Positions 25,285-34,982 of a stretch of 55,297 bases of DNA are shown piece after piece. The notes beneath the pieces are model-generated. The model did no database searches, had not been told where the DNA came from, and was given only the letters and a program-made list of their open reading frames with translations. Origin of the DNA: Planctomycetota bacterium (GTDB lineage: Bacteria > Planctomycetota > UBA1135 > UBA2386). Within the stretch, counting starts at the first letter, position 1; the number at the start of each line of letters is the position of its first letter. The stretch lies in the NCBI GenBank assembly GCA_020848735.1, contig JADLHO010000128.1:1-55297 (forward strand), written 5' to 3'. The position numbers and the translations under genes are program-made.

Positions 25285-26292
25285 TCACCAGCGGAAGAGG
25301 AGATGCCCCCAGGTGAGCCCGGCGCCGAACGCGACGCAACACGTGAGCGCCCCCGGCTTCACGAGTCCAGCCTCGCGTGCCTCGAAGAGCGCGATCGGCA
25401 CCGACGCCGCCGACGTGTTCCCGTAGCGATCGATGTTGACGAAGATGCGCTCCATCGGCAGACCGAGGCCCTCGGCCGCGGCCTCGATGATGCGCAGGTT
25501 GACCTGGTGCGGCACGAGCGCGTCGAGCCGATCGATACCGCCGTAGGGCGCGAGGGTCCGGCGGACCACGTCGACGAAGGTCGTCACCGCGAAGCGGTAG
25601 ACCGCCTTTCCCTGCATGCGGATGAAGTGCTGGCCGGCGTCGACGGTCGCGTGCGAGGCGGGGAACCGCGTCCCCCCCGCCGGCAGCGAGAGCACGTCCT
25701 CGGTGCCGCCCTTCATGCCGGCGCTCCCACCGAGGAATTCGCCGCGGCCGCTGCGCTCCAAGGTGGTGAACACGGCGGCGCCCGCGCCGTCGCCGAAGAT
25801 CACGCACGTGGAGCGATCCCGGTAGTCGAGGATCGCGCTGAGCTTCTCGACGCCGACGACCAGCACGGTCTCGGCGGCGCCCGTGGCGATGAAGTGCGCC
25901 GCGGTCTGCGCCCCGAGCACGAAGCCGCTGCAGGCCGCGGAGAGGTCGAAGCCGCCGGCGCGGCTCGCGCCGAGCTTGTGGCCGATCGAGCAGGCGGTCG
26001 CGGGGAAGAGCTGGTCGGGGGTCACCGTGCAGCAGATGACGAGATCGACGGCGCTCGCCTCGACGCCGGCATCGGCGAGCGCGCGCCGCGCGGCCGCGGT
26101 GCCCATGTCGCTCGTCAGCTCGTCGGGGCGCGCGATCCGCCGCTCGGAGATGCCGGTGCGCTGGCGGATCCAGTCGTCGGACGTGTCGACCATCCGCTCG
26201 AGTTCGGCGTTCGTCAGACGCCGCTCGGGCACGTAGATCCCGAGCCCGGCGATTCCGACGCGGCGCAGCCCGCTCATGCCGGGCGCGCTCAC
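25285..26292 (-). CDS. fabH: 3-oxoacyl-ACP synthase III
   Basis: A 335-residue condensing enzyme that starts fatty-acid synthesis by joining acetyl-CoA (or another acyl-CoA) to malonyl-ACP. The triad is Cys121 (LSAACSGFVLGAQ), His262 (VPHQVNLRII) and Asn292 (NIDRYGNTSAASVPIAL). The N-terminal YVPERRLTNAELERMVDTSDDW is characteristic. The GTG at 26292 overlaps the plsX stop by four bases (GTGA). ATG 26277 is an alternative start that removes five residues. Coupling to plsX links fatty-acid initiation with phospholipid acylation. Confidence 0.95.
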   Translation of the reverse strand: MSAPGMSGLRRVGIAGLGIYVPERRLTNAELERMVDTSDDWIRQRTGISERRIARPDELTSDMGTAAARRALADAGVEASAVDLVICCTVTPDQLFPATACSIGHKLGASRAGGFDLSAACSGFVLGAQTAAHFIATGAAETVLVVGVEKLSAILDYRDRSTCVIFGDGAGAAVFTTLERSGRGEFLGGSAGMKGGTEDVLSLPAGGTRFPASHATVDAGQHFIRMQGKAVYRFAVTTFVDVVRRTLAPYGGIDRLDALVPHQVNLRIIEAAAEGLGLPMERIFVNIDRYGNTSAASVPIALFEAREAGLVKPGALTCCVAFGAGLTWGHLLFRW

Positions 26293-27299
26293 GTGGGGAT
26301 CACCGCGCTGCGGGTCGCGGCGACGATGTGGTCGTTCACGCGGGCGCCGACGGCTCGCGACGCGAAGGTCAGCGCGTTCGCGATCGCGCGACCGTTCGAA
26401 CGGCCGTGGCAGATGGTCACGATGCCCTCGACACCCAGGAGCAGGGCACCGCCGTACTCCGAGTAGTCGACGTCGCGGGCCAGACGCCCGATGACGCGCG
26501 CGCGGAGCTCGTCGCCGACGGCCTCCTCGACCATGACGCGCCCCATCGAGCGCAGCATGAACTCGGCACAGCCCTCGCTGACCTTCAGGAGGACGTTGCC
26601 CGTGAAGCCATCGCTGACGATCACGTCGCAGGCCCCCGAGAACACGTCCACACCCTCGACGTTGCCGACGAAGCGGAAGTTCGGCGCGTGCTGCAGGAGC
26701 AGGTCGCGGGCCTCACGCACCAGCGGATTGCCCTTCTTGTCCTCCGACCCGATGTTCATCAGGCCGACGCGCGGCTCGGGGATGCCGAGCGCGTCGCGCG
26801 CGTAGGCTGCCCCCATGATCGCGTAGTGCAGCAGGTGCAGCGCCTTCGGCTGCGGATTCGCGCCGACGTCGATCACGGTGAAGGGCCCCTTCTCGCCGCG
26901 CACCGTGACCGCGATGCCGGGGCGCCGCACGCCCTCGAGGCAGCGCAGCGCGAGCGTCGCGGTCGCCACGACGAGCCCGGTGCTGCCGGCGCTGATAAAG
27001 GCCTGCGCATGGCCTTCCTTCACCAGGCCGATCCCCAGCGAGATGCTGTTGCGGGGCTTCTTCTTCATCGCCTCGACGGGCGATTCCTGGCCGTCGAGTG
27101 CGTCGGGCGCGTCGACGATCGAGAAGCCCGCGAGATCGAGTCCGTGCCGCCCGAGCTCGGCTTCGATCTCGCCTTTCGCTCCCACGAGCACGAGCTGCTC
27201 ACGTTGGATCGAACCGCGTTCGATCGCGATGGCCGCCCCCTCGATGTTCGCCCTGGGTCCGTGGTCGCCACCGGCGACGTCGAGCGCGAGTCGAATCAC
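26289..27299 (-). CDS. plsX: Phosphate acyltransferase PlsX
   Basis: A 336-residue enzyme that converts acyl-ACP to acyl-phosphate, the acyl donor for PlsY in phospholipid synthesis. It works peripherally at the membrane. The family opening RLALDVAGGDHGP, SAGSTGLVVATATLAL, VIDVGANPQPKALHLLHYAIMG, GLMNIGSEDKKGN, and VSDGFTGNVLLK are all present. The start is a GTG preceded by CCGAGG. The 221-bp spacer between rpmF and plsX is unusually rich in perfect stem-loops (separate entries). Gene order rpmF-plsX-fabH-fabG-acpP-fabF is the classic bacterial arrangement. Confidence 0.95.
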   Translation of the reverse strand: MIRLALDVAGGDHGPRANIEGAAIAIERGSIQREQLVLVGAKGEIEAELGRHGLDLAGFSIVDAPDALDGQESPVEAMKKKPRNSISLGIGLVKEGHAQAFISAGSTGLVVATATLALRCLEGVRRPGIAVTVRGEKGPFTVIDVGANPQPKALHLLHYAIMGAAYARDALGIPEPRVGLMNIGSEDKKGNPLVREARDLLLQHAPNFRFVGNVEGVDVFSGACDVIVSDGFTGNVLLKVSEGCAEFMLRSMGRVMVEEAVGDELRARVIGRLARDVDYSEYGGALLLGVEGIVTICHGRSNGRAIANALTFASRAVGARVNDHIVAATRSAVIPT

Positions 27300-27371
27300 G
27301 TCCGTGCCTCGGAATCTGGCTGGATGAGAACGGCGTCAGCGACGATCGGTCCCGCGGCGCCGCACGGTCGA

Positions 27372-27413
27372 GGTCACGGGCATCGTGACCGATCGAGAGC
27401 GCGATGGCTCTCG
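27372..27413 (-). promoter_or_regulatory. Two adjacent perfect stem-loops in the plsX leader
   Basis: GGTCACG/CGTGACC (27372-27390, 5-nt loop) and CGAGAGC/GCTCTCG (27394-27413, 6-nt loop) are both perfect 7-bp stems only 3 nt apart. On the transcribed strand they lie 73-114 nt before the plsX GTG. They contain A/T pairs, so they are not just GC-richness. A structured leader, attenuator or RNA-processing site is inferred. Confidence 0.45.
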
Positions 27414-27488
27414 TGGGAATCGAAGGGTTCCGTTCGCGGGCGCGCGGTGAGCCGGGCAGCGCCGGCTTCCCTCACGACCGCGAAGCGC

Positions 27489-27508
27489 GGCCGGGACGGG
27501 TCCCGGCC
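27489..27508 (-). terminator. Hairpin just after rpmF
   Basis: GGCCGGGA and TCCCGGCC form a perfect 8-bp stem with a 4-nt loop, starting 12 nt after the rpmF stop. There is no U-tract. It may cut or stabilise the mRNA between the ribosomal protein and the lipid genes. Confidence 0.45.
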
Positions 27509-27520
27509 CCGATGGCGGGA

Positions 27521-27709
27521 TCAGCTCGCGGGCGAGTTGCCCGGCAGCATCTGCTTGCCGCGGTAGTGGCCACACGCGGGGCAGAGGTGATGCGGACGGA
27601 TCTTGGCGCCGCAGGTCTTGCACGCGACCAATTCGGTCTTCGAGAGCTTCTCGCGGATGCTGCGGTAGCCGGCGCGCGCGCGGCTGATTCGTCGCTTCGG
27701 TAGAGCCAT
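27521..27709 (-). CDS. rpmF: 50S ribosomal protein L32
   Basis: A 62-residue basic ribosomal protein of the large subunit. It opens ALPKRRISRARAGYRS, and has the four-cysteine zinc-binding form: CKTC at about 29-32 and CPAC at about 42-45, followed by HYRGKQML. This C+ version is the zinc-binding paralogue type. ATG 27709 gives the standard L32 start; the frame is open further but the extra residues do not fit. It heads the rpmF-plsX-fab cluster, conserved in many bacteria, coupling ribosome and membrane synthesis. Confidence 0.96.
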   Translation of the reverse strand: MALPKRRISRARAGYRSIREKLSKTELVACKTCGAKIRPHHLCPACGHYRGKQMLPGNSPAS

Positions 27710-27790
27710 CGTTCGCTCGTTCGGGCGCCGCGCCGCGCGAGCCCACCCGGGTGTCGGGTGCTGTCGCCGGGCACGGGCGTCGGGATTGAA

Positions 27791-27819
27791 GGCGGGGCAT
27801 GTTAGGAGCGAGCCCCGCC
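27791..27819 (-). terminator. Stem-loop between alaS and rpmF, with a TAACAT hexamer in the loop
   Basis: GGCGGGGC and GCCCCGCC form a perfect 8-bp stem around a 13-nt loop, 56 nt after the alaS stop. It could terminate alaS. The loop contains TAACAT (27799-27804, minus strand), a fair -10 for rpmF that would give a leader of about 80 nt. The two readings are not exclusive. Confidence 0.4.
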
Positions 27820-27874
27820 GTGTCAACGCCGAGCGCCGACCCTTCCGCGGCCCGGGGCGCGAACGGGGTCGGGC

Positions 27875-30577
27875 TCACCCGAGCCGGGCGAGCAGTTCGC
27901 GGGCCTTGGCCAGGGCGGCGTCGAGACGTCCCGCATCGCGGCCTTTGCCCTGCGCCTGATCCGGTCGACCGCCCCCGCCCCCGCCGAGGATGCCGCAGAG
28001 CTCCTTGACCACGTCACCGGCCTTGAGCTTGCCGTGGAGGGCGGGATCGACCGCGACCCCGACCGCGACGCCATCCTCGACCTTCGCGAAGACCACGCCC
28101 GCGAAGGGCGCGAGCTTCTGGCGCGCACGGGTCAACAGCTCCTGCAGCTCCTTGCCCTCGAGCGGCCCGGTGCTGAGCACCGCGGTCTTCGCCGCTCCGG
28201 CCGCGACGAGCTTGCCCTCGAGTTCCGTGAGCAGCGCGCCGAGGTCCGCGGCGCGCGCCTTCTCGAGTTCCTTGCGCAGGCGCTTCTGCTCCTCGAGCAG
28301 GCCCTCGACCTTCGCGCCGAGCTCAGGCATCGGAGCCTTGAGCCGCTGAGCGAGCTCGAGCAGCGTCGCACGGTCGCGCCGCGCGAAGTCCAGTGCGACG
28401 AGACCGGTGACCGCCTCGATGCGTCGCGTGCCGGCGCTGATCGCGGTGTCCGACACGATGCGGAAGGCGCCGATGTTGCCGGAGTTCCGGACGTGCGTGC
28501 CGCCGCAGAGTTCACGGCTGTACTCACCGACCGAGAGCGTGCGCACCTCGTCGCCGTACGTCTCGCCGAACATCGCGACGAATCCCGCCGCGCGGGCATC
28601 CGCGAGCCGTCGGACGGCGGGCTCCACCGGCATGGCCTTGAGCACCACGCCGTTGACCTCGTCCTCGATCCGACGGACCTGCTCGTCGCTGAGCCGCTCG
28701 CCGTGCGTGTAGTCGAAGCGCAGGCGCTCGGGCCCGACTTCGGAACCGGCCTGGCTCACGTGCGGACCGACCACGCTCTTCAGCGCCGCATGCAGGAGAT
28801 GGGTCGCCGTGTGGTGACGCTCGGTCGCGCGCCGCGCCGTCTCGTCGACGCTCATCTCGACCGCGTCACCGGCGGCGAGTCGCCCGCTCTCGATGCGCGC
28901 GTGATGCAGCCAGAAGCCGTCGAGCTGCGTGGTGTCGCGGACCGAAGCGTGGCCACCCGCCCAGCGCACGACGCCGCGGTCGCCGAGCTGGCCGCCGCCC
29001 TGGGCGTAGAACGGGGTCGTCTCGACCACGAGGCGGACCTCGTCGCCGAGCCCGGCCTGCGCGAGCAGCGCCGTGCCGCCGCCCAGGATGGCGCGCAGCT
29101 TCGTGTCCGACTGCAGCACGTCGTAGCCGACGAAGCGCGTCGTCGGCACGCCGGCCTGCCGCAGGACCATCGCCGCGCTCTCCGCGAAGACCGCGTCGCT
29201 CGTCGCCGAGGCCGCTCGCGCTCGCTCCCGCTGCGCGCTCATCGCGGCCTCGAAGCCCTGCTCGTCGAGCGCGAGCCCGTGGTCGCGCAACACCGCACGC
29301 GTGATGTCGATCGGGAAGCCGTAGGTGTCGTGGAGCTGGAAGGCGAACTCTCCCGAACCCGGCAGGAGCCGCGGATCCTGGCCGCGGCTCGCCGCGCCCG
29401 TGCCGCTGCGGTCACCTTGTTCCGCGCCGTGCTCCGCGAGGAAGACGCGCAGGCGTTGCATCCCCTGGCGGTAGACCTGCGCGAAGCCCTCCTCCTCCGC
29501 CTTCATCACCGAGCGGCATTGCCCCGCGTGCTCGCGAACCTCCGGGTACGCGCCACCCATCACCTCGCCGACGACGTCGACGAGTTCGTGCAGGAAGGGC
29601 TTCTCGAAGCCCAGGTCGTAGCCGTCCCGCGCCGCACGCCGCAGGATCTTCCGCACGACGTAACCGCGACCCTCGTTGCTCGGCAGGGCGCCGTCCGCGA
29701 TGCAGAACGTCACGGCGCGCGCATGGTCCGCGATCCGCCGCATCCGCACGTCGTCCGCGGGATCGGCGCCGTAGCGCTTGCCGGTGCGTGCCTCGAGGTG
29801 CCGGATGTAGGGTTGGAAGAGATCGGTCTCGAAGTTGTTCCGCGCGCCGGCGAGCACCGCGGTGATGCGCTCGAGGCCTAGGCCGACGTCGATGTTCTTC
29901 TGCGGCAGCGGGACCAGCGAACCGTCTTCCTTGCGATCGAACTGCGTGAACACGCAGTTGCCGACCTCGGTGAAGCGGTCGTCGGGCAGCCCGTCGAGGC
30001 CTTCGTTCGGCGGCGTCGGCCGATCCGGATACCTGTCGAAGTACAGCTCCGAACAGGGTCCGCAGGGCCCGTTCGGCCCCTTGCTCGGCGCTTCGGCCGG
30101 CCAGAAGTTCTCCTTCTCGCCGAAGCGGTAGATGCGCGCGGCGGGGACGCCGATCACCTCGTGCCAGATGCGGAAGGCCTCGTCGTCGTCCTGGTAGATC
30201 GTGACGGCGAGCTGACGCTCCGGGATGCCGAGCGCCTTCGTGAAGAAGTCCCACTCCCAGCGGATGCACTCGGCCTTGAAGTAGTCGCCGAACGAGAAGT
30301 TGCCGAGCATCTCGAAGAAGGTGTGATGCCGCGGCGTCGCGCCGACATTCTCGAGGTCGGGAACGCGCAGGCACTTCTGCGAGGTCGTCACCCGCTTCCA
30401 CGGCAGGGATCCCTTGCCGAGGAACATGTCCTTGAACTGGTTCATCCCCGCGCCGGTGAAGAGCAGCGTGGGATCGTTCGCGGGGACGAGCGAGTCCGAG
30501 GCCATGCGCCGGTGCCCGCGCTCCTCGAAGAAGCTCAGGTAGCGTTCACGGATCTCGGCGGCTGACAGTGGCTTCAT
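27875..30577 (-). CDS. alaS: Alanyl-tRNA synthetase
   Basis: A 900-residue class II synthetase that charges tRNA-Ala and edits Ser/Gly mischarging. The catalytic core is at the N-terminus: LVPANDPTLLFTGAGMNQFKD, RVTTSQKCLRVPDLENVG, HHTFFEMLGNFSFGDYFK, and NIDVGLGLERITAVL. The editing domain carries the zinc motif HHTATH (RHHTATHLLHAAL) and later CGGTH (SRELCGGTHVRNSG). A C-terminal C-Ala domain ends with the glycine-rich GILGGGGGGRPDQAQGKG. A short low-complexity insertion (HGAEQGDRSGTGAASRG) sits before the editing domain. The 118 bp between recA and alaS show no terminator, so some read-through from recA is possible. Confidence 0.97.
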   Translation of the reverse strand: MKPLSAAEIRERYLSFFEERGHRRMASDSLVPANDPTLLFTGAGMNQFKDMFLGKGSLPWKRVTTSQKCLRVPDLENVGATPRHHTFFEMLGNFSFGDYFKAECIRWEWDFFTKALGIPERQLAVTIYQDDDEAFRIWHEVIGVPAARIYRFGEKENFWPAEAPSKGPNGPCGPCSELYFDRYPDRPTPPNEGLDGLPDDRFTEVGNCVFTQFDRKEDGSLVPLPQKNIDVGLGLERITAVLAGARNNFETDLFQPYIRHLEARTGKRYGADPADDVRMRRIADHARAVTFCIADGALPSNEGRGYVVRKILRRAARDGYDLGFEKPFLHELVDVVGEVMGGAYPEVREHAGQCRSVMKAEEEGFAQVYRQGMQRLRVFLAEHGAEQGDRSGTGAASRGQDPRLLPGSGEFAFQLHDTYGFPIDITRAVLRDHGLALDEQGFEAAMSAQRERARAASATSDAVFAESAAMVLRQAGVPTTRFVGYDVLQSDTKLRAILGGGTALLAQAGLGDEVRLVVETTPFYAQGGGQLGDRGVVRWAGGHASVRDTTQLDGFWLHHARIESGRLAAGDAVEMSVDETARRATERHHTATHLLHAALKSVVGPHVSQAGSEVGPERLRFDYTHGERLSDEQVRRIEDEVNGVVLKAMPVEPAVRRLADARAAGFVAMFGETYGDEVRTLSVGEYSRELCGGTHVRNSGNIGAFRIVSDTAISAGTRRIEAVTGLVALDFARRDRATLLELAQRLKAPMPELGAKVEGLLEEQKRLRKELEKARAADLGALLTELEGKLVAAGAAKTAVLSTGPLEGKELQELLTRARQKLAPFAGVVFAKVEDGVAVGVAVDPALHGKLKAGDVVKELCGILGGGGGGRPDQAQGKGRDAGRLDAALAKARELLARLG

Positions 30578-30695
30578 CGATGGAATCGAAGCCGTTGCCG
30601 GATGCGCCGCAAGAGCGCAGCGGCCGAGCTCGGTTCCGGGCTCGAGCCGCGCGCACGGCCGATCATTCGCGGGACGCCCTCAATCCCCGGACTCC

Positions 30696-32075
<1,380 letters not shown>

Positions 32076-32097
32076 CGGTGACCCCTCCTTGGGTGTC

Positions 32098-32119
32098 GCG
32101 GCGCGCAACCTAGCGCCGC
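32098..32119 (-). promoter_or_regulatory. Inverted repeat spanning the recA -10 (candidate operator)
   Basis: GCGGCGC and GCGCCGC are perfect 7-bp arms separated by 8 bp. The spacer contains the proposed TAGGTT -10 hexamer, so a protein bound here would block the promoter. A LexA-type SOS repressor is an attractive but unproven candidate. Confidence 0.4.
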
Positions 32120-32135
32120 ACCTTACAAAACCCAA
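32107..32135 (-). promoter_or_regulatory. Putative recA promoter
   Basis: On the minus strand, TTGGGT (32130-32135) and TAGGTT (32107-32112) are spaced 17 bp apart. The start site would be about 24 nt before the recA ATG, leaving room for the strong Shine-Dalgarno at 32082-32090. Confidence 0.5.
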
Positions 32136-32143
32136 ACGGATTT

Positions 32144-32163
32144 CCCGCCCTGGTGTGGGCGGG
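32144..32163 (-). terminator. Terminator-like hairpin after the PfkB gene
   Basis: CCCGCCC and GGGCGGG form a perfect 7-bp stem with a 6-nt loop, 29 nt after the PfkB stop. On the transcribed strand the hairpin is followed by a T-richer stretch (AAATCCGTTTGGGTTTTG). It closes the upstream operon before the recA promoter. Confidence 0.55.
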
Positions 32164-32192
32164 TTCGCGGCCGGTCACCGCGGACTCGGAGT

Positions 32193-33092
<900 letters not shown>

Positions 33093-33110
33093 GGACGCTT
33101 CCTGGCCCAA

Positions 33111-33145
33111 GGGGACGGTGCGGGGGACGGTGCGGGGAACGGTGT
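33111..33145 (+). repeat. Near-perfect 12-bp triplication upstream of the PfkB start
   Basis: Three copies of a GGGGACGGTGCG-like unit lie in tandem. If translated on the minus strand in the frame of the longer PfkB start, they encode repeated TVPR units. This may be a translated extension or a spacer expanded by slippage. Confidence 0.6.
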
Positions 33146-33226
33146 GCGCGACGGCGCGTGAGGAGAGGGCGAGTTCGAGGGCGAGGCGCCGCTGCGCGGC
33201 GTGCACGGGATCGTCGGCGTACGGGG

Positions 33227-34423
33227 TCATGCCGCGGCATCCGGATCGTCGCCGCGAGCGGCTTCGAGCTCCGCCTTGGTCACGCGCTGGCGATCCGTGA
33301 GCAGCATGACGCCGCCGACGAGCGACCAGAGCGTCGTGTGCAGGCGGTAGAGCACGGAGAGCGCGATGCCGCGGGTGCGCATCACCGCCTCCGCGTCGGG
33401 CACGCCGGCGCCGACGTGCGTCGCCGCGAACTTGCCGAAGAGCGTGCCGAAGAGCGCTTCGCCGACGCCCCAGCCGTTGGGCGCGATCGGGACCGCCGAC
33501 GCGATGAGCGCGATCGGCACGAGCACGAAGTACTCGAGCGGCGGGACGCCGATGTGGAGCGCCTCGCCCATGCAGTAGAAGCTCGCGACCGTGACGACGT
33601 GGTTCAGCGCGCCCAGCGCGAGCCAGACGAGGATGCCGGTCTTGTGATCGCGGTAGAAGAACACCGCCGCGTCGATCTTCATCAACGCGGTCGCGAGCTT
33701 CGGCGGCAGCCGCCGCAGCAGCGCATCGAGGCCGAGCGCGCGGCGGAGCCGGCGGCTGAAGGCGAAGACCCCGAGCCCGGTCACCGCGAGCAACACCGCC
33801 CAGATCCCCGCCGCGAGCCAGCCGAAGCGCTCGAGATCCGCGAGCACGACGAGCGCGCCGAGCAGGGCGAGCGACGCGAGACCGAGCACGCGATCGACGA
33901 CGACCGACATCGCCGCGGCCATGCGGCGGCCCGGTGAGCGGCGCACGATGTACACGGCCTTCACGAGGTCCCCGCCGGTCTGCCCCGGCACGACGTTGTT
34001 GAAGAACACGCCGATCCAGGTCAGGCGCAGGGCGCTGAGCACGGGGATCCGGATCTCGTTGCGCGCCAGCAGCCACCACCAACGCGCCGAGGCGGCGGTC
34101 ATCGAGACCACGTAGCCGAGGGCGCCGAGCGCGAACCAGAGCCGATCGAGCTGGCGGAAATACGTGAGGAGTCCGGGCGAGACCGTGAACTGCGACCCGT
34201 CGGGCGCGGGCCCCATCGCGAACGTGCGTTCCGTGCCCTCGATGTCGAGCCGCAGCGTGTCCTGGTCCCAGGGCCCGAGGATGCGACCGACGATCTCCTC
34301 GACGACCGAGCCGTCGGCCGCGCGGTGCAGCACGGTGTCGCGCCAGTGGATGTTGGAGATGATCCACGCGAACAGCGCGACGAGCACCAGCAGCTTGAGC
34401 GCGGTGACGAGGGGCTTCTTCAA
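33227..34423 (-). CDS. Lysylphosphatidylglycerol-synthase-type membrane protein (YbhN/UPF0104-like)
   Basis: A 398-residue polytopic membrane protein with about eight helices. The motif RLTWIGVFFNNVVPGQTGGDLVKAVYI is the hallmark of the UPF0104/AglD/MprF-flippase family. It is followed by DRVLGLASLALLGALVVL and, later, PIAPNGWGVGEALFGTLF. Members move or synthesise lipids; substrate here is unknown. An extracytoplasmic insert of about 70 residues lies between helices 1 and 2. The start is a TTG one base after the DUF366 stop. No ATG occurs before residue 70, so TTG is likely real. Its stop overlaps an ATG in frame with the PfkB gene. Confidence 0.85.
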   Translation of the reverse strand: MKKPLVTALKLLVLVALFAWIISNIHWRDTVLHRAADGSVVEEIVGRILGPWDQDTLRLDIEGTERTFAMGPAPDGSQFTVSPGLLTYFRQLDRLWFALGALGYVVSMTAASARWWWLLARNEIRIPVLSALRLTWIGVFFNNVVPGQTGGDLVKAVYIVRRSPGRRMAAAMSVVVDRVLGLASLALLGALVVLADLERFGWLAAGIWAVLLAVTGLGVFAFSRRLRRALGLDALLRRLPPKLATALMKIDAAVFFYRDHKTGILVWLALGALNHVVTVASFYCMGEALHIGVPPLEYFVLVPIALIASAVPIAPNGWGVGEALFGTLFGKFAATHVGAGVPDAEAVMRTRGIALSVLYRLHTTLWSLVGGVMLLTDRQRVTKAELEAARGDDPDAAA

Positions 34424-34424
34424 C

Positions 34425-34982
34425 TCAGGACTCTCCCTTGCCGCGCACCTTGGCGCGCGCCGTGCGGATCGAACGATCTTCCGCGAGCACCGCGTCGAGC
34501 AGCCCGAGCGCGTACTCGCGCGGGTCGACGTGGAGCTCCGCGAGGCCGGCCGTCGGCACCGGTGTGCCCGCCGTCGTGACGTTGAGCGCGAAGTGCGTGA
34601 GGGTCGAGACGGGACTGCGCGTGGCGATCGAGATCGAGAGCTTGCGGCCCGCGAACCAGAGGTCGTCGCCGTCGCGCGTCACCGCGTGTCCGCGCGCGCG
34701 GAGCAGCTCCGCGGCCGTCGCGGCGAGCAGTCGCTGACGGAGCACCGCGGCCTCGAGCGAGCTCTCGTCGAAGCGCTCCATCAGGAAATGCAGCATGTCC
34801 TCGCCGCGGATGCCCGGGCCACCGAGGTCCTCGAGGTCGGCCATCTCCGCGTCGCGCACGTCGCAGGCCCCGCGGAACGCGACGATCGCATCGCCGACGA
34901 TGCCCGTGTGCCGCAGGATCCAATGCGCGCGCAACTGCGCGCCGTCGTACGCGAGCCGCGCGTCCAGCCACCGCGCGATCAC
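34425..34982 (-). CDS. DUF366-like protein
   Basis: A 185-residue soluble protein that fits the DUF366/COG2029 pattern. It opens with ARLAYDGAQLRAHWI, then GIVGDAIVAFRGACDV, MADLEDLGGPGI, EDMLHFLMERFDESSL, QRLLAATAAELL, GDDLWFAGRKLSISIATRSPVSTLTHFALNV. The function of this family is not known to me. GTG 34982 overlaps the stop of the lipoprotein gene as GTGA. The next gene starts one base after its stop. The long frame continuing upstream to 36266 is the antisense-free shadow of the lipoprotein gene. Its strict coupling suggests a shared pathway with the YbhN-like protein and PfkB kinase. Confidence 0.75.
   Translation of the reverse strand: MIARWLDARLAYDGAQLRAHWILRHTGIVGDAIVAFRGACDVRDAEMADLEDLGGPGIRGEDMLHFLMERFDESSLEAAVLRQRLLAATAAELLRARGHAVTRDGDDLWFAGRKLSISIATRSPVSTLTHFALNVTTAGTPVPTAGLAELHVDPREYALGLLDAVLAEDRSIRTARAKVRGKGES

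Noticed and set aside
32076..32192. Canonical LexA boxes (CTG-N10-CAG or GAAC-N4-GTTC) upstream of recA
   Set aside because: None found. GTTC-N10-GAAC near 32190 lies in the end of the PfkB gene and has only 4-bp arms. The 7-bp repeat at 32098-32119 is a better candidate.
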